Shown here: in pieces, positions 31,001 to 40,911 of the stretch
Layout: each line of letters begins with the position of its first letter
Position numbering within the stretch: the first letter of the stretch is position 1
Source: Anolis sagrei
Taxonomy: Eukaryota; Chordata; Lepidosauria; Squamata; Anolidae
Length of the DNA: 64,000 nucleotides
NCBI RefSeq assembly: GCF_037176765.1
Contig: NC_090026.1
Coordinates: 133,373,752-133,437,751, forward strand
Direction: 5' to 3'
Translations under genes and position numbers: made by a program
Notes under the pieces: generated by a model
Database searches by the model: none
What the model saw: the letters and a program-made list of their open reading frames with translations, nothing else
What the model was told of the DNA's origin: nothing

Positions 31001-34000
31001 CGCCTTCTGCTGGCTTCAAAATGTCACAGAGAGAGAACTGAGTCAGCCAGGATGATTCAGTCAGGATGTCATGGAGGGAATTTGTGATGTCTTCATGCCG
31101 TCAGAAATTGACTCCTGACACTCTCATGACTCTGTGTGTCCGCCATCTTGAGACAGAAAGGAGCCTTGTGGTGCTCCCTTCTTAAACAAAGGGCAACAAA
31201 GCACTAAATAAATACTTTTGGGAAGAAGCAGGGGGAAGTGACCTCTCCATGCTGGCAGGAAGCAAAGCACCCTGACATACACAGTAGATCGACAAAAGAA
31301 AGTCATCTAACTGTTGGGCGAGTGGGCTTATTAATAAAAGACCCTCCTCATAAATGTACAGCGGAGTAACTTATTTGCATCATGACCCAGCACCATGGGA
31401 GGCTTTTATTTGCAGTAATTACAAGGACTAGGTTTCCATAACATGCATGCATACATACATAAATACATAAACAAGTAAATACCTTGACACACAGCAGCCT
31501 TCGCACGGGAACTTTCTCACATGAGGCTTCTCACACTGAGGTTTACCTCACACTCCTCAGGACAAGACTAGCTTTGGTCCACTGACTCTAACAGGCTTCG
31601 GCCTACTCACTCTTTCAGTGCTTGACTCACACTTTTGTAATTGAAAATACCTAGTTAGTATTTCATATTTCTGACAGCAACTTTGGTAGAAGAGTCCCTG
31701 CTGCTCATGCTTCTGTGCGCTTGGCCTCTTGAGCCAGAGAGAGGCCTCCCATCTCAAACAAAGGGAAATAAAATAAAAGGGTTTTGCAGAGAAGAGGAAG
31801 AGGGAAGTGACCTTTTCATGCAGGCAGGAAGCAAAGAACTGTGACATGCATAGTAGATCGACAAAAGAAAGTGATCTAACTGTTAGGCAAGTGGGCTTAT
31901 TAACAAAAGACCCTCCTCATAAATGCACAGCAGAGTAACTTACTAGCAGCAGCGTGACGCTGCACCATGGGAGGCTTTTCCCTGTAGTAAAATAATATGG
32001 TTGCATTATTTACAAGGACTAGGTTTCCATAACACAAATAAATACATACTTTCATAGTAGCTTTACACACAGCAGCCTTCACACTGGAACTTTTTCATAT
32101 GAGGCTTCTCTCACACTGAGGTTTACCTCACACTCTGCAGGGCAACACTATCTTCGGCCTACTCTCTCTTTCAGTGCTTGACTCACACTTTTGTAATCAA
32201 AAATACCTTTAATTTAATATTTCTGAGAGTAACTTTGTTAGAAGAGTCCCTGCTGTTCGTGCCTCTGCACAGCAGCCTTCACACTGGAGCTTTCTCACAC
32301 GAGGCTTCTCTCACACTGACGTTTGCCTCACACTCCTCAGGACGTCACTGGCTTTGGCCTACTAACTCTTTCAGTGCTTGACTCACACTTTTGTAATCAA
32401 AAATATCTAATTAGTGTTTAGTATTTCTGACACTAACTTTGGTAGAAGAGTCCCTGCTTCTCGTGCCTCTGCACAGCAGCCTTCACACTGGAGCTTTCTC
32501 ACATGAGGCTTCTCTCACACTGAGGTTTACCTCACACTCCTCAGGAGAACACTAGCTTCAGCCTTCTAACTCTTTCAGTGATTGACTCACACTTTTATAA
32601 TCAGAACTACCTAGTTAGTATTTAATATTTCTGACAGTAACTTTGGTAGAAGAGTCCCTGCTGCTCATGCCTCTGCACACCAGCCTTCACACTGGAGCTT
32701 TCTCACACGAGGCTTCTCTCACACTGAGGTTTGCCTCACACTCCTCAGGACGACACTGGCTTTGGCCCACTGACTCTAACAGGCTTCGGCAAAAGACTTT
32801 TGGGAAGGAGAAGAAGAGGGAAGTGGCCTCTCCATGCAGGCAGGAAACAAAACACCTTGAGTTACATAGATTGAGGAAACAAAGGTGGAAAACTGGCTTT
32901 GGCCTACTAACTCTTTCAGTGCTTGACTCACACTTTTGTAATCAAAAATATCTAGTTAGTGTTTAGTATTTCTGACACTAACTTTGGTAGAAGAGTCCCT
33001 GCTCCTCGTGCCTCTGCACAGCAACCTTCACACTGGCGCTTTCTCACACGAGGCTTCTCTCACACTAAGGTTTGCCTCACACTCCTCAGGAGAACACTAG
33101 CTTCGGCCTGCTCACTCTTTCAGTGCTTGACTCACACTTTTGTAATCAAAAATACCTAGTTAGAATTTAATATTTCTGAGAGTACCTTTGGTAGAAGAGT
33201 AGCTTTACACACAGCAACCTTCACACTGGAACTTTCACACACGTGGCTTCTCTCACACTGAGGTTTACCTCACACTCCTCAGGACAACACTAGCTTCGGC
33301 CTGCTTACTCTTTCAATGCTTGACTCACTCTTTTGTAATCAAATATACCTAGTTAGAATTTCATATTTCTGAGAGTAACTTGGGTAGAAGAGTAGCTTTA
33401 CACACAGCAACCTTCACACTGGCGCTTTCTCACACGAGGCTTCTCTCACACTGAGGTTTACCTCACACTCCTCAGGACAACACTAGCTTCGGCCTTCTAA
33501 CTCTTTCAGTGAGTAACTCACATTTTTGTAATCAAAAATACCAAGTTAATATTTAATATTTCTGACATTAACTTTGGTAGAAGAGTCCCTGCTGCTCGTG
33601 CCTCTGTGCGCTCGGCCTCTTGAGCCAGGGAGAGGCCTCTCTTCTCAAACAAAGGGAAATAAAATAAAAGACTTTTGGGGAGAAGAAGAAGAGGGAAGTG
33701 ACCTCTCCATGCATGCAGGCAGGAAGCAAAACACCTTGAGTTGCATAGATTGAGGAAACAAAGACGGAAAACCAGACAGCAGGCCTCCACCACAGAGTTC
33801 CGTCTGTCCCTCTTTGCTCTGCGTACAACAAGTGTGGATACTTCTGTGCTTCCCACACTTGGTACCGGCCTTCCTCACGACGGATGGGACCCCCAACCCC
33901 GCTTTCTCTTGGCAGGTCGTTCATCCCGGATGAGCACATGGTCTGGTGCCCAGAACAGTTGCTGCAGTGCGTCTTGGCCCATATCCACTACATCCCGGAC

Positions 34001-37000
34001 CACTGGCAAGGCAACGCACACAAGTCGGAGACACGCGAGGAGCTCTCCCAGCTGTTCCAGTACAAGGCTGTGAGTGGGGCCCTGGGTAGAGAAGCGGGAG
34101 ATAGGCTCAATATACACTTGCACCCCTGTTCCCACCCAGAACAGGGGTGCCTGTGAGAGATGGCACCGGGGAACCCCAGGAGCAGGTGAAAGGCTCCTTG
34201 TGGCTTTCCATCCCACCTGAAAGTGGGCCTGGCCTTTTGGGAATATGCATCCTTCTTCCAAGAGGCTTCTGGGAGTTATGTATTTATTTATCGTGTCAGG
34301 AGCAAACCAAAACAGTTGTATTGCATTAAAAACAAACATCAAAATACAAGGTTTGCAAGCTTGGTATTCTATTAAATGTCCTTTAACCAGTATCTGGCCA
34401 CTTAGAGTGCCTCTGGTGTTGCTGCAAGGAGTGCATGTGGCAGGGCTCAGGTTGCATTGCAGCAGGTGGTCAGTGGTTTGCTCCTCTCCACACTCGCATG
34501 TTGAGGATTCCACTTTGTGGCCCCATTTCTTGAGGTTGGCTCTGTATCTCATGGTTCCAGAGTGCAGCCTGTTCAGCACCTTCCAAGTCACCCAGTCCTC
34601 TGTGTGCCCGGGAAGAGTCTCCATTGATTGAGGTTCTGGGTTTGAGCCTGCCACTTTTGGACTCTCGCTTGCTGAGGTGTTCCAGCGAGTGTCTCTGTAG
34701 ATCTTAGAAAACTATTTCTTGATTTAAGTCGTTGACGTGCTGGCTCAATACCCAAACAAGGGATGGGCTGGAGATGTCTCTGCCTTGGTCCTTTCACTCT
34801 TGGCTGCTACTCCCTGGCGGATGTCAGGTGGTACAATACCGGCTAAACAGTGTAATTTCTGTAGTGGTGTTGGGCGCAGACACCCTGTGATAATGCGGCA
34901 TGTCTCATTAAGAGCCACATCCACTGGACATGCATACTCAGCAGCGTAACAAAATGCAAGGGCAGATGTCTTCACTGTCTGGTTGTGATCCCCAGGTTGT
35001 GCCAGTCAGCTTTTGTATGATGTTATTTCGAGGTCCACTTTTTGCTTGATATTCAGGCAGTGCTTCTTGTAGGTCAGAGCACGGTCCAGGGTGACTCCTC
35101 CCAGGTATTTGGGTGCGCTGCAATGCTCCCGTGGGATTCCTTCCCAGGTCATCCTCAGAGCTCGGGACGCTTGTCTGTTCTTAAGATAAAAAGCACATGC
35201 CTTTTTGTTTGTTTTCTGTTTGTTGGGAAGAGGGTAGTATGGGAGGAGGGTGGTCTTTTGCACTGGTGGGTCAGCCTGGCATCCGGGAGTGCCCTGACCT
35301 GCCCTGCCCTGCCCTCCAGGTGTTCATCTTGGAGGAGCTGCTGAGCCCAATTGTGACGCCCTTCCTGCTCATCTTCCCCCTCCGCGCCCGGGCCCTCGAC
35401 ATCATCGACTTCTTCCGCAACTTCTCCGTGGAGGTGGTGGGCGTCGGGGACATCTGCTCCTTCGCCCAGTTGGACATCCGCAACCACGGCAACCCCCAGG
35501 TAGGGCAGTCTGAGCGGACTGAGAGCGGGAGGTGGGGGTCTTGGACTCACTCCTTCGGTGACTAAGTTTTCGTTGAGTTTTGTTCTTTATTTACTGTTAT
35601 GATTTTAGAGTTTTTAAATCCTGGTAGCCAGATATTGTTCATTTTCATGGTTTCCTCCTTTCTATTGAAATGGTCCACATGCTTCTTGTGGATTTCGATG
35701 GCATCTCTGTGTCATCAGGCATGGTGGTTGTTGGTGTGGTCCAGCATTTCTGTCTTCTCAAATAATCTGCTGTGTCCAGGTTGGTTCACCAGGTGCTCTG
35801 CTATGGCTGATCTCTCTGGTTGAAGTAGTCTGCAGTGCCTTCCATGTTCCTTGATTCGTGTTTGGGCGCAAGGAACACGAATGGCCCTCCCTCCGCTTAA
35901 GCGACTGAGGGGGAAAGGAAAGGGCCTGAGGGCAGGGATTGTGGGAGGTGAAGTCAAAATGCCTGGAGGGAGGACCAAAGCTTACCCATGCCTGCTTCAG
36001 AGGGATTCATTCAGAGCAGTGTTGCTCAACTTGGGGGGTCAGGACCCCTGGGGGGGGTCGTGATGGGGTGTCGGAGGGATCACCAAAGACCATCAGGATA
36101 CACAGTATTTTCTGCTGGTCATGGGAGTTCTGTGTGGGAAGTCTGGCCCAATTCTGTCGTTAGTGGGGTTCAGAATGCTCTCTGATTGTAGGTGAACTAT
36201 ACATTCCAACAACTACAACTTCCAAATGTCAAGGTCTATTTCCCCCAAACTCTAACAGTGTAGTGAGGATTCATGCCAAGTTTAGTCCAGATCTGTCATT
36301 GTTTGAGCCTACAGTGCTTTCTGGAGATAGGTGAACTACAACTCCCAAACTCAAGGCCAACGCTCACCTAACCTTTCATTATTTTTTCCTGGTCATGGGC
36401 ATTCTTTGTGCCAAGTTTGGGTCAATTCGATCTCTGGTGGAGTTCAGAATGCTCTTTGATTGTAGGTGAACTATAAATCCCAGCAGCTGTCATGCGTTAG
36501 CATGAGTAGCATGCAGATTGACTCTAGCCCAGTTAACTGTGTGTGTGATGAATTGGCTCATAAAAGAAAAACACACGAGACTTCGGCTTAAAGTAGAAAA
36601 GAAAATATTGTAGTATTGGCAGCATACAAAACAAAATTGCGGGATTGCTGTTTCCACAAAAGTAACATGAAACAATATCTTCTGAGAGATATCATTACTC
36701 AGCTGAGATAAGCAGGAATCCTTGTCCTCTTCTCATGGCTGTGTCTTCGCAGGACATCTGCAGCATAGTCCCCGGCTTACACAAGGCAGAATGGCACAGA
36801 GGCATAGATGCACAATAGCATAAAGGCACAATGGCAAACACGCACAATGGAAAGAACTAAACACACAGTAGCTCTCTTTATACACATGAAAATAACACTC
36901 TCAATTAACTCTTCAATTAACTGAAACAGCTGTAGCACAAACAGCCTTGAACCTTACAGCAACTTAAAGTTAGAGCACAAACAACATTGATCCTTACAAC

Positions 37001-39668
37001 AACTTAGATCAAGTACGTTGCAACCTCTTAGTAGCAACAGCAGCTACAACTCCCAAGATCCAGATAATGAAAATACATCCTGCCTATCAGATATTTACAT
37101 GACGATTCGTAACAGAAGCAAAATTCCAGTTATGAAGTAACAACGAAAATAATTTTAGGGTTGGGGTCACCACAACATGAGGAATTGTATTAAGGGGTCG
37201 CGGTGTTAGGAAGGTTGAGAACCACTGATTCAGAGTCTATGTCTCTCTTGGATTGTTGTGGCCCAGAATGTGGCGCAAGGTCGTTCCAGGCCTGAGCAGA
37301 GCAGAGCAGAGTGGAGGGTGCGCCCTGACTCCCCTTGTGTGCCTTGTGTCCCCCGCAGTGGCTGTCCCAGGGCCGGGCGGAGGTCTCGGTGGTGCAGCAG
37401 CAGCAGCAGGCGGAGAACGGCAAGACGGAGCTCTCCCTGGTCCACTTTGCCATCGCCAACCCCCGCTGGCAGCCGCCCCCCGAGAGCTCCCTCTTCATCG
37501 GGCACCTCAAGGAGAAGGTGCAGCAGGACGCGGCCCAAGCGCCCCCCGCCCAGCGCCTCCTGGCCGAGGCCCCCCTCGGCGCCTCCTTGCTCTCCGACGA
37601 GGGGCTCGGCACCGTGGTGAGTCCGCAAGGGTGTCGGGAGGTGTCGGGAGGAGGACCCATTGAGGGTGGGCTCCCTGACCCTCCATCCCCACTCTCTTCC
37701 CACCTCTGCAGCCGGATGCCCTCTTGGCCAGCGTTTTGGCCCACCCGGTGTTCTCAGCGGCCAGCATGGCCTCCCACTCGGAGCGGCGGCTCTTCGCTCC
37801 TCGGGGCAGCACAGCCGGGGCCGCCGCCAGCGTCCTGGCCTCCCTCTCCTGCTCTCAGCTGCACCGGCGGAGCGCACCCCCCGCAGAGAACTCCGTCTTC
37901 CGCAGCGACAGCACCGTTCCCGGGGGGCGGTGAGTCTATTTCACGTATTAAAAGCAAACTGGTTGGGGAGGGGGGGGGGGGTAGAGTTGTCATGTATTTG
38001 AGGAAACACAACGTTTAAAAACTTGGCATTCTGTTAAATGTCCCTTGACCAGAAACTGGCCACTTGGAGTGCCTCCAGTGTGGCTCTAAGTGGGTCCCCC
38101 ATCGTGCATATGAATGAATGAATGGTTTATTGTCCTAGCCATAGGCCATGACATCAGTAAAATACTAACTTTATAAACACTTTCCAATATAAACCTTAAA
38201 ACGTAACAAGAATTAAAACTAAAACAAGTTCTTTAAAATTATGAAAGCAGAAACATGACAATAACAGCGTCTGCTTTGTGTCATTCCAAACCGTTTCCAT
38301 TTCTGACCCCCAGTATGGATTTTGCTACTTTGGCTCTGATCTTTTGGGCTGCGATTGCGAATGTGGCAACCTTTAGTGTTATATTTTTAGAATGATCTGC
38401 TAGCAAGTCGCAGATCACCGCAGATGGTTGCCATGATGCCCTTTCTTCTAAGAGTGATCCTAGGAGATTTTTCCTATGGTCATTGTACAAGGGGCAACGT
38501 AGTGTGTGAGGTCTTCTCTTTCTCCTGTGCCACAAATGCAAAGTCGTTGGGCATGGGGGATCCCTCTGTATCTTCTTCCCTCTAGCCAGTTTGAAGGCAT
38601 TGTTTGGAATCGCAGGGCTGTCAATGCTTTCCTCAGGACCGCTGACGTTAGGTCTTGAAGATATTGTTGACGATATTGGTCACTTTTTAGCCGAGGATAC
38701 CAGGTAGAGAAACCTTGCAGTTTGCTAATCTGCGAGTTGTCAGCTGCATCCCTTTCAAAGATTTTGTCTCTAATCACCTTCTTGTCCAGATGCATTAGGG
38801 TATTTGTTGACCCATCAAAGTACTGAAGGAGCAAGGCTCGCCAGTATGGTGCCCATCCTCCCTGCTTATACTGCTCCATCATGCATTGCTTTGTTATACT
38901 CTCGTCCTCCATTCCCAGGAGCCTCTTCCCATATAAGATGCTAAGCTTATGCATTCTGGCCTTAAGTGAGGGAAGATCCAATTCCAGCCTTAACAAGGCA
39001 GCTGGAGTCCCATCGTGCATATGAAAGGGCCTGCCACTTTTGGACTCTTGCTTGCTGAGCTGTTCCCTCAAGTATGTCTGAAGATCTTAGAAAACTTTTT
39101 TTTCTTAAATGAAGCAAAATTGAGGCCGTCCCACCCCTTATTTATTTATTTATTTGGCTCGGAGGGGTTTACAGCAGTAGATTAAAACAATACAATTAAC
39201 TTTAAAATACAATAAAACAAGAACAGACATAGTCCCAAGTTATTCACCCATCGAAAGCTTGTCGGAAGAGAAGGGTTTTACAGGCTTTCTGAAAAGCAAG
39301 TAGGTCTCTTGCTGTGCAATTAAAACCCTCCCAACTGATAGCCACCCAGCCTCTCTTGAAACCAGTGGTTCTTAACCTGTGGACTGTGGGCCGCGTGGAC
39401 GAAAACCTGGTCTCAGCCACTGTTAGAGGTTCCAGGTTTTAGCCTGCCACTTTTGGACTCTCGCTTGCTGAGGCACTGACGCCCCCCCCCCTTGCCTTTC
39501 CTTCCTTTTCCGCAGCACTGCCCCATCTGAGGTGCGCCAAGGGCCGCTGTCCCGTTCCGTGGCGCTGTCTGAGTTTGCCTCGGCCGAGATGAGCCTCCAC
39601 GCTATTTACATGCACGAGGTGAGCCACCCCCCACTCTTTGGGGTCTGCCATCAACGCCCTTCCAGCTC

Positions 39669-39719
<51 letters not shown>

Positions 39720-40911
39720 TAAACTTCTATGCGGCCACTCCCCTGGGGCTCGGAGCGGCTTACAAGAATAGCTAAAATCTAACAAAATTTAAAAGCAATT
39801 TAAAACAATTTAAAAACAGCAGAATCAAACATTAAAAGCCTGTCGGAACAGGTATGTCTGACACGCCCTGCGGAAAGCTGGTAAGTCCCGCAGGGCACGA
39901 ACTTCAGGTGGCAGAGCATTCCAGAGTGATGGCGCCACTGCTGTGAAGGCTCTGCGCCTGGTTGCTGCTAGACGCAAGGTCTTGACACTGGGGACTTCCA
40001 ATAGATCTTGATCCTCAGAACGGAGTGATCTCTGGGGTTGGTAGGGGGTGAGGCGGTCCCTCAGGTCCATCGTCCCCAGACCATGCAAGGCCTTCAAGGT
40101 GAGTACCATCACTTTGAAAGTGATCCGGTGCTCAATGGGTCACCAATGCAGCTGGAGGAAGATTGGGGTGATGTGGCATCTCATCGGAATTCCCGCAAGA
40201 AGCCGAGCAGCTGCGTTTTGTACCAACTTGAGCTTCCGGATCACCGACAGAGGAAGGCCAATGTAGAGGGCGTTACAGTAGTCCAGTCTTGAGATGACCG
40301 TGGCCTGGATCACCGTAGCCAGGTCGTCCCTGGACAGGGAGGGGGCCAGCCGTCTAGCCTGCCGCAGGTGAAAGAAGGAAGGCGGTTTTGCTCACGGCGG
40401 AGACCTGGGCCTCCATCGTCCGCAGAGGGTCCAAAAGGACTCCCAGACTCTTGACCAATGAGGACGGGCGTAACACCTCTTGACCTCTCCCTTTCTGCGT
40501 TTCAGCTCCGGCACCAACAGCACCACCGGCCGCGAGAGGAAGGGTCTCCCCACAGCCCTCCTCAACAGTCAGCCGAATCAGGTCAGGGCTCGCAAACGTG
40601 TCTGTCCGTGGGTCTTGCACTCTGTTCCGGGGGTCAGCTCTCCCTTGGTTGGGGGCCACAAGGAGATCCAGTGACCACCTGCATGGCAGAGCTTTCCCTC
40701 TCTACCCAAGGACCCTTCTGAGCTGACTTAGGGGTCCAGAAGGGTCCAGCCAGGAGGAGGGTGCAGGATGCGATTCCAAAACTCACCTCACCTGCCTTTC
40801 CTTCCTTCAGGTGATGGTGCCAGGTCCTCGCAGCGCATGGATGGAGGTCTGGGGGGCTGGCAGGAAGAGGAGGCGCCTGGGAGCCAGCGGCCGGAGAGAG
40901 AGAAGAGCTAG
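22248..40911 (+). CDS. ATG9B: ATG9B, autophagy-related lipid scramblase (complete coding region, 13 coding exons)
   Basis: ATG9 proteins are multispanning scramblases on Golgi/endosome-derived vesicles that seed and feed the growing autophagosome with ATG2. Exons: 22248-22362 (coding part), 22445-22488, 24300-24364, 26330-26485, 28888-29029, 29831-30579, 33916-34069, 35320-35499, 37359-37616, 37712-37929, 39516-39618, 40506-40581, 40811-40911. Phases join into 786 residues. Landmarks are the acidic N-terminus with YXXphi motif YHRL at 11-14 (equivalent to YQRL of ATG9A), the APG9 core from about residue 40 to 535 (FFWGPGSLF, YGRLYLRHFNELDHELQ, HWQGNAHKSETREE, RNFSVEVVGVGDICSFAQ), and a variable Ser/Pro-rich tail with SEFASAEMSLHAIYMHE. 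It is named ATG9B rather than ATG9A from its place between ABCB8 and NOS3; human ATG9B has a longer N-terminus. Confidence 0.93.
22445..22488 (+). CDS. ATG9B: ATG9B 44-nt microexon before the AT-AC intron
   Basis: Encodes DSWHHIKNLDNFFTK, aligning with ATG9A SPWHHIENLDLFFSR. It is followed directly by ATATCCTTCC rather than a GT donor. Confidence 0.9.
22489..22498 (+). promoter_or_regulatory. U12-type AT-AC 5' splice site
   Basis: ATATCCTTCC matches the minor-spliceosome AT-AC donor consensus ATATCCTTT over the first eight bases, and cutting here keeps the conserved frame. Confidence 0.85.
22738..22985 (+). repeat. Fold-back MITE piece and L2-like tail
   Basis: TTGTGGGAGTTGAAGTCC arm, then the tail GGCCTCATGTAAGCCGCTCC ... 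AGAAATAAAG(TTA)n. Inside the U12 intron. Confidence 0.55.
23045..23965. repeat. Fold-back hAT MITE split by LINE insertions
   Basis: Arms at 23,045-23,130 (GTGGTTCTCCACCTGTGGG) and 23,915-23,965 (ACCCACAGGTTCAGAACC). Between them lie an L2-like reverse tail (23,140-23,280) and an RTE-like LINE. Confidence 0.65.
23290..23890 (-). mobile_element. RTE-like LINE, C-terminal region with zinc finger
   Basis: Reads [60 protein letters not shown] and [10 protein letters not shown] (CTTA)n tail lies at 23,286-23,298. Better-preserved relatives are at 59,034-59,820 and 62,877-63,660. Confidence 0.8.
24276..24299 (+). promoter_or_regulatory. U12 branch site and AC 3' splice site
   Basis: TTTTCCTTGAC (24,276-24,286) is a near-perfect U12 branch sequence (consensus TTCCTTRAC). 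Its branch A at 24,285 is 14 nt from the terminal AC at 24,298-24,299, within the usual 10-20 nt. Confidence 0.85.
24300..24364 (+). CDS. ATG9B: ATG9B exon after the AT-AC intron
   Basis: 65 nt: IYHFHQKNGFACMMLSDVFE and LV, against ATG9A VYNLHQKNGFTCMLIGEIFELM. Ends at GGT|GTAAGT. Confidence 0.92.
24400..26060. repeat. Unclassified repeat with internal 50-bp tandem array, ATG9B intron
   Basis: The head (AAAGACCCTCCTCATAAATG) and end (GGAAGTGACCTGTCCATG) are shared with 30,640-33,780. Between them, 25,080-25,640 holds about eleven 50-bp units built on CTCACTGAAGCCTTCGATCA. No protein was recognised. Confidence 0.65.
26330..26485 (+). CDS. ATG9B: ATG9B exon, first transmembrane segment
   Basis: 156 nt: QFLFVVAFTTFLLCCVEYDV (membrane helix), then LFANRPLNHTQLDRNKVTLP and DAILPTAQCTQ. 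NHT is a potential glycosylation site. Donor AG|GTAAGG; a 14-G run starts at 26,499. Confidence 0.93.
26597..27365 (-). mobile_element. LTR retrotransposon fossil, 3' end (Gypsy-like?)
   Basis: Inverted relative of 2,060-2,683. The LTR terminus TGTTGCACCACAGAG is at the left; to the right is an acidic polyprotein-tail-like segment ending LRRSERI-type text. Broken. The family is uncertain. Confidence 0.45.
27380..28010. repeat. Fold-back MITE piece, L2-like tail and (TTA)n
   Basis: Fold-back arm near 27,400-27,500. The tail is CTGCACCGAGTCCCCTTGGG ... GGGGTATAATTAAAG with (TTA)n at 27,970-28,006. Otherwise nothing seen. Confidence 0.5.
28150..28857 (-). repeat. Long tRNA-type SINE with internal duplication, abutting ATG9B exon 5
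   Basis: Reverse copy of the family at 4,375. The segment TGATGAAGCACTTC ... CACTCCAACCC occurs twice (28,358-28,565 and 28,566-28,775). The tRNA-like end (GCGCCACAATCCCGGTGCC) stops 31 bp from the exon acceptor. Confidence 0.8.
28888..29029 (+). CDS. ATG9B: ATG9B exon, second transmembrane segment
   Basis: 142 nt: IRSSGWLIFLLAMAAIFWLY, then RLVKVLCSLLGYWEIRAFYT and KALKIPS. A SINE ends about 30 bp before its acceptor, so the whole polypyrimidine tract lies in the short remnant between them. A 15-G run starts 10 nt into the next intron. Confidence 0.93.
29055..29830 (+). other. ATG9B intron, mostly single-copy, with a 30-bp palindrome
   Basis: No repeat family recognised. The inverted repeat 29,639-29,668 / 29,676-29,705 has identical 30-bp arms and a 7-nt loop. 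A CT-rich tract leads to the acceptor at 29,830. Confidence 0.5.
29831..30579 (+). CDS. ATG9B: ATG9B large central exon (GC donor)
   Basis: 749 nt, residues 175-424, the main conserved APG9 core: ELCNCSWQEVQSRLISLQRE, LPLRFRLPLLGRGVFLTQGL, FFWGPGSLFQGKWNL, REPGSLGARRWSLYGRLYLR, AFFAGSILAVLIALTVYDED-like text. The exon ends GCCAG|GCAAGT, a GC-AG intron; only this cut joins in frame to SFIPDEHMVW. Confidence 0.95.
30640..33800. repeat. Unclassified repeat with ~200-bp tandem array, ATG9B intron
   Basis: About eight units of roughly 200 bp (31,490-33,640), each with CACACTGAGGTTTACCTCAC, TTTCAGTGCTTGACTCACAC and GGTAGAAGAGTCCCTGCT. It shares head and end with 24,400-26,060 and fills the intron. 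Confidence 0.75.
33916..34069 (+). CDS. ATG9B: ATG9B exon (SFIPDEHMVW)
   Basis: 154 nt, residues 424-475: SFIPDEHMVWCPEQLLQCVL, AHIHYIPDHWQGNAHKSETR, EELSQLFQYKA, nearly identical to ATG9A. The HWQGNAH block is a hallmark of the family. Confidence 0.95.
34275..35215 (-). mobile_element. Non-LTR retrotransposon fragment (same family as 20,661)
   Basis: Minus-strand pieces ALTYKKHCLNIKQK, KTSALAFCYAAEYACP and PDIRQGVAAKSERTKAETS, broken by frameshifts. It lies between two ATG9B exons and ends about 100 bp before the next acceptor. Confidence 0.75.
35320..35499 (+). CDS. ATG9B: ATG9B exon (VFILEELLSP)
   Basis: 180 nt, phase 0: VFILEELLSPIVTPFLLIFP, LRARALDIIDFFRNFSVEVV, GVGDICSFAQLDIRNHGNPQ. 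It ends the conserved membrane core. Confidence 0.95.
35590..35880 (-). mobile_element. Penelope-like endonuclease fragment
   Basis: Reverse frame reads [20 protein letters not shown] and IAEHLVNQPGHSRLF, the GIY-YIG C-terminal part seen at 9,213-9,938. Confidence 0.75.
36017..37227. mobile_element. hAT MITE with nested solo LTR
   Basis: Inverted ends CAGTGTTGCTCAACTTGG and GGTTGAGAACCACTG; 8-bp TSD ATTCAGAG at 36,009-36,016 and 37,228-37,235. Same family as 41,010-42,733 and 43,566-44,257. Confidence 0.85.
36488..37039. mobile_element. Solo-LTR fossil inside the hAT MITE
   Basis: 552 bp, TGTCATGC ... GCAACA, with 5-bp TSD GCAGC (36,483-36,487 and 37,040-37,044). A TATA-like box suggests minus orientation. 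Family undetermined; younger than its host MITE. Confidence 0.7.
37359..37616 (+). CDS. ATG9B: ATG9B exon with CAG-repeat glutamine run
   Basis: 258 nt: WLSQGRAEVSVVQQQQQAEN, GKTELSLVHFAIANPRWQPP, then a Pro/Ala-rich variable stretch. Five consecutive Gln, all CAG, stand where ATG9A has VYQQAEDG. Confidence 0.93.
37712..37929 (+). CDS. ATG9B: ATG9B exon, variable C-terminal region
   Basis: 218 nt: PDALLASVLAHPVFSAASMA and Ser/Arg/Ala-rich sequence to SVFRSDSTVPGG. The position and phase fit the divergent region of ATG9 tails; there is little residue identity to cite. Confidence 0.85.
38010..39065 (-). mobile_element. Non-LTR fragment (20,661 family) split by another LINE
   Basis: The left part (TTCTGTTAAATGTCCCTTGA) and right part (CTGCCACTTTTGGACTC) join if 38,115-39,008 is removed. 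A further piece of the same family is at 39,420-39,475. Confidence 0.75.
38115..39008 (-). mobile_element. LINE fragment with (ATTC)n tail and 17-bp TSD
   Basis: Encodes about 200 codons ending in a CxC...H...C knuckle (RLCICGTGEREDLTHYVAPC), a LINE C-terminus of uncertain clade. The TSD CCCATCGTGCATATGAA lies at 38,098-38,114 and 39,009-39,025. Confidence 0.8.
39516..39618 (+). CDS. ATG9B: ATG9B exon (SEFASAEMSLH)
   Basis: 103 nt: TAPSEVRQGPLSRSVALSEF, ASAEMSLHAIYMHE, matching ATG9A SEYASTEMSLHALYMHQ. A LINE fragment ends about 40 bp before the acceptor. Confidence 0.93.
39670..40475 (-). mobile_element. L2-like LINE 3' region with (ATT)n tail
   Basis: (ATT)n at 39,674-39,720, then reverse coding [20 protein letters not shown]. 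It ends about 30 bp before the next ATG9B acceptor. Same family as 56,165-57,830. Confidence 0.8.
40506..40581 (+). CDS. ATG9B: ATG9B exon (LRHQQHHRPRE)
   Basis: 76 nt: LRHQQHHRPREEGSPHSPPQ, QSAES, following ATG9A LHKQQAQAEPERH in position. The G|GTCAGG donor leaves phase 1. Confidence 0.8.

Noticed and set aside
32178-33159. Short frames in the ATG9B intron-6 array (SLHTGAFSHEASLTL...)
   Set aside because: The same phrase recurs in every ~200-bp unit, so it is repeat translation rather than a gene.
22248-40911. Calling the gene ATG9A
   Set aside because: Sequence alone fits both paralogues, but ABCB8 and NOS3 flank ATG9B in vertebrates, while ATG9A lies elsewhere.
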